A DNA stretch of 64,000 nt. Source: Pseudomonas sp. H9 (GTDB lineage Bacteria > Pseudomonadota > Gammaproteobacteria > Pseudomonadales > Pseudomonadaceae). Below are positions 59,989 to 64,000 of this stretch, in pieces; the stretch's first letter is position 1, and every line of letters starts with the position of its first letter. The notes under the pieces are model-generated. The model saw only the letters and a program-made list of their open reading frames with translations. It made no database searches and had not been told where the DNA came from. The stretch spans positions 434,001 to 498,000 of the forward strand of contig NZ_SMOK01000011.1 in assembly GCF_004353925.1 (NCBI RefSeq). The letters are read 5' to 3'. Made by a program: the position numbers and the translations under genes.

Positions 59989-62242
59989 AGCCCTGAGTCA
60001 AACGTTCCAGGGCCTGCAATGCATGCTGCATTTGTACCTGTAACGCATCTTGCAGACGCTCGACAGCTTGAACGTCGCGAGCGCTGGCGGCGTCTTCCAA
60101 CGCCCGCAACACCCGCGCAAGGCCACAGAATCCCAGCGAATCACTGCTGCCTGCCAGGCGATGGGCCAGATGGCCGATTTCGGTACAATCGCGGGCCTGC
60201 ATGGCTTCAGCCAGTGCCGTACGGTGCTGGACAATCAACGCCTGCAGCACGCCGAGCAAGCCCTGCACTTTCTGCTCACCCAGCAGTTGCCGATGGGTTT
60301 GCAGCAAGGCCTGGTCCAGTTCTGGCTCATCGACCGATGCATCAACCAGCCCAGCCTCAGCGGCCAGCGCCTGACGCAGGCTGTCGAGTTTCAAGGGTTT
60401 AGCCAGCACACCCTGCATTCCCGCTTCAAGACAGCTCTGCACCAACGCCGGCTGCACACTGGCGGTGAGCGCCAGCATCCGTACCTGTTGGTTCGGCCCC
60501 GGCGCCCTGCGGATGAGCCGGCACAACTCGACGCCACTGATGCCAGGCAGATGCACATCCAGCAACAGCAGATCAAAACGCCGTTCACGGCACATCGCCA
60601 GGCCTTGTTCGGCCTCTTCGGCCAGCCACACCCGGTGACCGTCGCGCAGCAACAGACCACGCACCACATCGCGGTTCAGTTCCACATCCTCGACCACAAG
60701 GATATCCAGGGCGGCAGCCACCGGCGACGCGGCCAGCGCCTGAACCGGCGGCTGCCCACGGGCCAGGTCCAACTCGAACCAGAAGCAACTGCCCTGCCCC
60801 TCGGTGCTCTGCAAGCCGATTCGCCCACCCAGTTGCTCAACCAGATGCTTGCTGATCGCCAGCCCCAACCCAGTGCCGCCATAGCGCCGGGCAACAGCCT
60901 CGCTGGCCTGGGTGAAGCGGTCGAAAATCTTCGCTTGCACGGCTTCGGCAATGCCGATGCCGTTGTCAGTGACACTGATCCGTAGCTGTTGTCGGTCATC
61001 CTGCTCACCCAGCACCTGTACCTGGACATTGACCTGCCCGCCTTCGGTGAACTTGATGGCATTGGCCAGCAGGTTACTCAGCACCTGGCGCAGAAACTGC
61101 TCGGCGCCCTGCTGGTAAGCGGCCAAGCGTGGATCGATATGGCACTCAAGGGTGCTGGCATTGGCTGTCGCTTTCGGCTCAAGCAAGGTCACTACGTCAT
61201 CGCACAATTGGCGCAGCGAGAAGTCCAGGGTTTCCGGGCGCGTTTCGCCTTCTTCCAGGCGGGCAAAATACAGCACTTCATTGAGGATGCTCAGCAGCCC
61301 TTCGCCGGCTTTATACAATGCTTCAAGGCGCTTGCTGTCCTCGGCCTTGAGCCCGGCACCGCGCAGCAGCTCTGCCATACCGAGCATGCCGTTGAGTGGC
61401 GTGCGCAGTTCATGGCTCATGGTTGCCAGAAACCGCGACTTGGCCAGGTTGGCTGACTCGGCCTCGTCTTTGGCACGCAACAGGCTAGCCGTGCGGCGCT
61501 CAACCATCTTCTGCAACTCGTCGCGTTTGTCTTGCAAGGCCAGGCGGTCCACTTCGCGGCGCTCGATGTCACTGAGAATCGCCCGGCGCATGTCATCCAG
61601 AGCGTGGGCCACGGTGTCGATTTCATCGAAGCGTGCGCTGCGACGCTTGTCCAGGCGCAGCGGCTCCTGCCAGTCGCCAGCTGCAATCCGCCGGGTGAAC
61701 TCGGCCATGACTTGCAGGTGGCGCGTCACCAGGCGATAAAACAATCCCGACAAGGCCACGGCCAGGCCACAGAGAAATACGCTCATCCACAACAGGCTGG
61801 TCAGCCCGGTGGCGAACAAACGCTTATGCACCGCGCCCAAGTCGATACTCACCTCCAGCTCACCCAAGTGCCGCAACGGCCCCGACGGTGGCTGAAAATC
61901 CAGGGCAAATCGCTCGATGCGCAACGGCCCCGGCGGGTTGGGGTCGCCCTGCACCAAGTTGAAATCGGCGCTGCTCAGGCGCACCCGCGCCACATCAGAG
62001 AAGTCCACCAAGCCGCGCAACTGCACGCTGATCTGATCTTGGTTGAGGTCCCACAGGCTGCGCTCCAGGCTGGCCAGGTAGCCCACACGAATCAACGCCA
62101 TACGGGCATCGATATCGCGCATCTCTCGGCGGTATTCGAAATACAACTGCACGGTACTGGCCAGCACGGTAAAACACAGGCTGAACAGCAAAATGAATAG
62201 CAGTAGCCGCCTGAACAACCCCTCCGGGTGCAGGCGAATCAT
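59987..62242 (-). CDS. aruS: Hybrid sensor kinase AruS
   Basis: A 751-residue membrane kinase: helix 1 (about 11-33), periplasmic sensor (35-143), helix 2 (about 145-168), HAMP, and HisKA with His277 in [11 protein letters not shown]. Next come HATPase ([23 protein letters not shown]), a receiver with Asp562 in [10 protein letters not shown], and a C-terminal Hpt domain with His694 in [10 protein letters not shown]. This phosphorelay layout and the linkage to aruR, a permease and aruIH match AruS, the arginine-pathway sensor of P. aeruginosa. The ATG overlaps the preceding binding-protein stop by 4 bases. Confidence 0.88.
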   Translation of the reverse strand: MIRLHPEGLFRRLLLFILLFSLCFTVLASTVQLYFEYRREMRDIDARMALIRVGYLASLERSLWDLNQDQISVQLRGLVDFSDVARVRLSSADFNLVQGDPNPPGPLRIERFALDFQPPSGPLRHLGELEVSIDLGAVHKRLFATGLTSLLWMSVFLCGLAVALSGLFYRLVTRHLQVMAEFTRRIAAGDWQEPLRLDKRRSARFDEIDTVAHALDDMRRAILSDIERREVDRLALQDKRDELQKMVERRTASLLRAKDEAESANLAKSRFLATMSHELRTPLNGMLGMAELLRGAGLKAEDSKRLEALYKAGEGLLSILNEVLYFARLEEGETRPETLDFSLRQLCDDVVTLLEPKATANASTLECHIDPRLAAYQQGAEQFLRQVLSNLLANAIKFTEGGQVNVQVQVLGEQDDRQQLRISVTDNGIGIAEAVQAKIFDRFTQASEAVARRYGGTGLGLAISKHLVEQLGGRIGLQSTEGQGSCFWFELDLARGQPPVQALAASPVAAALDILVVEDVELNRDVVRGLLLRDGHRVWLAEEAEQGLAMCRERRFDLLLLDVHLPGISGVELCRLIRRAPGPNQQVRMLALTASVQPALVQSCLEAGMQGVLAKPLKLDSLRQALAAEAGLVDASVDEPELDQALLQTHRQLLGEQKVQGLLGVLQALIVQHRTALAEAMQARDCTEIGHLAHRLAGSSDSLGFCGLARVLRALEDAASARDVQAVERLQDALQVQMQHALQALERLTQG

Positions 62243-63012
62243 CGCGCATCCGCCGGCAGATTGATCATGTCGCGGTAGGTCACTTCGCTCTGGTGCAACC
62301 AGCGTTCAATGTCGCCGCTGTCGGTCATGCGTTGTAACTGCTGGTCAATCTCTGCCATGCGCTGGCTCAGCGGCGAATGGCGCGAGACCGCAACGCGCAG
62401 GTAGTCGACACTGAGCGCCGCCGGTAACGCCTGAATGTCCTCGGCGCCAGGCAGGCGCTCGATGAACAACTGCCCTGTGCGTCGCTCCTGAATCACGAAG
62501 TCGATACGCCCACGCATCAGTTTGCCGAAGTTCTGCTGGCTGGAAGAGACCCACTCGATGTTCTGGTGCTTGGCCACAAACGCATCGAACGCCGGACCGT
62601 AGCTTTCGCCAAACAGCAAGCCGCCACGATACCCGGCCAGGTCTTGCAAGCGCTCGAAGGTGATGGGCCGTTGGCGATTGATGAACACCGCCACCTCCTC
62701 GCGCAGTACCGGCACACTGGAAAAGCGCATACCCTGATCACGTTGGTCGCTGTTGTAAGCCAGCACCACATCCACCCGGCCCTCAGCGGCATCCATCAAG
62801 CAGCGCTTCCAGTTGCCCAGCACCACCATCTCGACCTCGTAGCCCAAGCGGGTAAACAACTCGCGCACCACCGTCGGTGCCAGGCCGCGCACTTGCCTGC
62901 CGTCGCTCCAGGACACCGGCGGATACACCGGGTAGTCACAATAGCGAATACGTTCGCCAGCCTGCGACAACGAGGCCAATAGCAGCAACGTCAGGCCCAG
63001 CCAGCGTTGCAT
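62239..63012 (-). CDS. Periplasmic substrate-binding protein (SBP family 3) of the sensor operon
   Basis: A 257-residue protein with a Sec signal (LLLLASLSQAG, cleavage near residue 18) and a family 3 amino-acid-binding-like fold (YCDYPVYPPVSWSDG; GRVDVVLAYNSD). It lies 5 bases after aruR and overlaps aruS by 4 bases, with no transporter genes nearby. It therefore probably serves the sensor kinase rather than import. Its ligand may be arginine or a related compound (inference). As I recall, aruR and aruS are adjacent in P. aeruginosa, so this gene is an insertion or a lineage feature. Confidence 0.8.
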   Translation of the reverse strand: MQRWLGLTLLLLASLSQAGERIRYCDYPVYPPVSWSDGRQVRGLAPTVVRELFTRLGYEVEMVVLGNWKRCLMDAAEGRVDVVLAYNSDQRDQGMRFSSVPVLREEVAVFINRQRPITFERLQDLAGYRGGLLFGESYGPAFDAFVAKHQNIEWVSSSQQNFGKLMRGRIDFVIQERRTGQLFIERLPGAEDIQALPAALSVDYLRVAVSRHSPLSQRMAEIDQQLQRMTDSGDIERWLHQSEVTYRDMINLPADAR

Positions 63013-63017
63013 GATGC

Positions 63018-63734
63018 TCAGGCCGCCACGCTGGCGGTAAACAGATAACCGGCGCCGTGGATGGTAATGATCAACTGCGGCTCAGCCGGGTCGTCGTGCA
63101 GTTTGCGTCGCAAGCGACCGACCAGCACATCGATGGAGCGGTCATTGGGCACCCATTCGCGGTTACGGATCTGATCCATCAGTTGGTCGCGGCTAAGGGT
63201 GTGGCCGCTGTTGCGCAGGAACACACTGAGCAACTGAAACTCACCGTGAGTAAGCAGGGTTTCACCGCCTTGCGGGTCGATCAGGCGACGGCGGTCGGTG
63301 TCCAGCGACCAGTCGGCGAACTGTTTGAGGGCATGGTTGGCCGTGGTTGTCGGCCTGGAGGCCTGGGCATGGCGCACGCGACGCACCAGGTTCTTGGCCC
63401 GGGACACCAGCTCACGGGGATTAAGGGGTTTGATCACATAGTCGTCAGCGCCACACTCCAGGCCTACGATGCGATCGATATCGTCGTTGCGCCCGGTGAT
63501 GAGGATGATGCCGACCTCAGAGCGTACCCGCAGCTCGCGGGTCAGGGTCAGGCCGTCTTTGCCCGGCAGGCGGATGTCGAGCATCACCAGATCGACACTC
63601 TGGCTGGCCAGAAAATGCTCGGCCTGCTCGGCTGTGTCGGCACAGTGAACGTCGTAGCCTTCCTGCGACAGGTAGGCGTGCAGCAAGTCGCGAATAAGCG
63701 GATCGTCATCGACGATCAGTACCCGAGGCGTCAT
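63018..63734 (-). CDS. aruR: OmpR-type response regulator AruR
   Basis: A 238-residue regulator with receiver domain phospho-acceptor Asp53 (VMLDIRLPGKDG), the acidic DD near residue 9-11 and Lys near 103 in DDYVIKPLNP. A C-terminal winged helix follows (HTLSRDQLMDQIRNREW, RSIDVLVGRLRRKL). It heads the aruR-binding protein-aruS operon. AruR activates the arginine transaminase genes in P. aeruginosa. The upstream 69 bases contain a TATAAG-type -10 and are shared with no divergent gene. Confidence 0.88.
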   Translation of the reverse strand: MTPRVLIVDDDPLIRDLLHAYLSQEGYDVHCADTAEQAEHFLASQSVDLVMLDIRLPGKDGLTLTRELRVRSEVGIILITGRNDDIDRIVGLECGADDYVIKPLNPRELVSRAKNLVRRVRHAQASRPTTTANHALKQFADWSLDTDRRRLIDPQGGETLLTHGEFQLLSVFLRNSGHTLSRDQLMDQIRNREWVPNDRSIDVLVGRLRRKLHDDPAEPQLIITIHGAGYLFTASVAA

Positions 63735-63803
63735 TGCGTGTTGTCTCTTATAGTCGTTGTTTTTTAACCCGCGACAGCAGCGTACCGATTACTGAACGAC
63801 CGA

Positions 63804-64000
63804 TCAACAGCCCTCGGTCCGGGTAAAACGTCGGCGCCCACCCGCTTGCAGGCCATCGACCCAGGCCTCGCAGATCTGCACGCCCTGCTCCGGCGTGAAA
63901 GTACCGGGGTTAAGCCCCGACTCCAGCCACAAGCCGTCGAGCAAGGCACTCAGGCTGATCGCAGCCAGATCGGTGTCAAAGCCTTCCCAGCCCTCTTCCT
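63804..64000 (-). CDS. TetR/BetI-like regulator, C-terminal part only
   Basis: The last 64 codons of a gene running off the window. The visible sequence (ISLSALLDGLWLESGLNPG, FTPEQGVQICEAWVDGL) matches the C-terminal domain of BetI-type TetR regulators, and it ends with TGA at 63804-63806. The DNA-binding half is outside. It may regulate genes beyond the right edge or the aru genes. Confidence 0.7.
   Translation of the reverse strand, partial: EEGWEGFDTDLAAISLSALLDGLWLESGLNPGTFTPEQGVQICEAWVDGLQAGGRRRFTRTEGC

Noticed and set aside
1..64000. tRNA, rRNA, insertion sequence or prophage genes
   Set aside because: No cloverleaf, rRNA block, transposase, integrase or terminal inverted repeats were recognised by eye, although short ncRNAs could have been missed.

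Overview
The window is a GC-rich chromosomal stretch from a gamma-proteobacterium, almost certainly a fluorescent Pseudomonas close to the P. putida / P. fluorescens groups. Supporting this are the arginine transaminase genes (aruH, aruI, aruS, aruR), a P. putida-like acyl-CoA catabolic cluster, a Sad/PtrR pair, and at least ten REP-type palindromes built on GGAGCGGGCTTGCCCCGCGAT. No rRNA, tRNA, phage, insertion sequence or CRISPR array was recognised.

Layout. 1-15280: acyl-CoA catabolic cluster. A DUF6285 protein and a small-molecule kinase (both like the LvaB/LvaA pair of levulinate degradation) lie on the minus strand behind a good sigma-54 promoter. A MalT-like LuxR regulator, acyl-CoA dehydrogenase, FadB-like enzyme, thiolase, SDR and PrpR-type sigma-54 activator lie on the plus strand, followed by an acyl-CoA ligase and an AraC regulator. 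15282-15989: three tandem 236-bp units, each a REP plus the 3' end of a transporter gene. 15845-24206: transporter, Tat-exported aldo/keto reductase, PqiA-PqiA-PqiB-PqiC lipid-transport locus, AI-2E-type permease and a YiaV/YiaW-like pair. 24303-38684: nitrogen and solute genes: PtrR/Sad, a UspE-like protein, PhyH oxygenase, LuxR regulator, a polyamine-type aminotransferase with a PotF-like binding protein, and a five-gene dipeptide ABC/quinone reductase operon divergent from an Rrf2 regulator.

38913-47791: an orphan type VI secretion island: VgrG, DUF4123 chaperone, a 1053-residue effector, a Sel1-repeat periplasmic protein, then a second copy of the effector's C-terminal domain and a second Sel1 protein. 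The effector body is GC-rich, but its C-terminal domain and everything to about 47800 are AT-rich. The second toxin copy has lost the delivery body and carries a 51-residue secretory N-terminus that lines up with that of the Sel1 proteins. This is the most unusual structure in the window. LemA and an M48 protease follow.

49716-64000: arginine transaminase locus. A six-gene minus-strand operon encodes a PaaG-like crotonase, acyl-CoA dehydrogenase, ADP-forming acyl-CoA synthetase, AruI, AruH and an aldehyde dehydrogenase. Next come an amino-acid permease and the regulators AruR, a periplasmic binding protein and AruS. Together they suggest arginine -> 2-ketoarginine -> 4-guanidinobutyraldehyde -> 4-guanidinobutyrate, then a CoA-dependent continuation. 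A matching GATGTA/TACATC inverted motif occurs in the two intergenic regions of this locus. A TetR/BetI-like gene runs off the right end.
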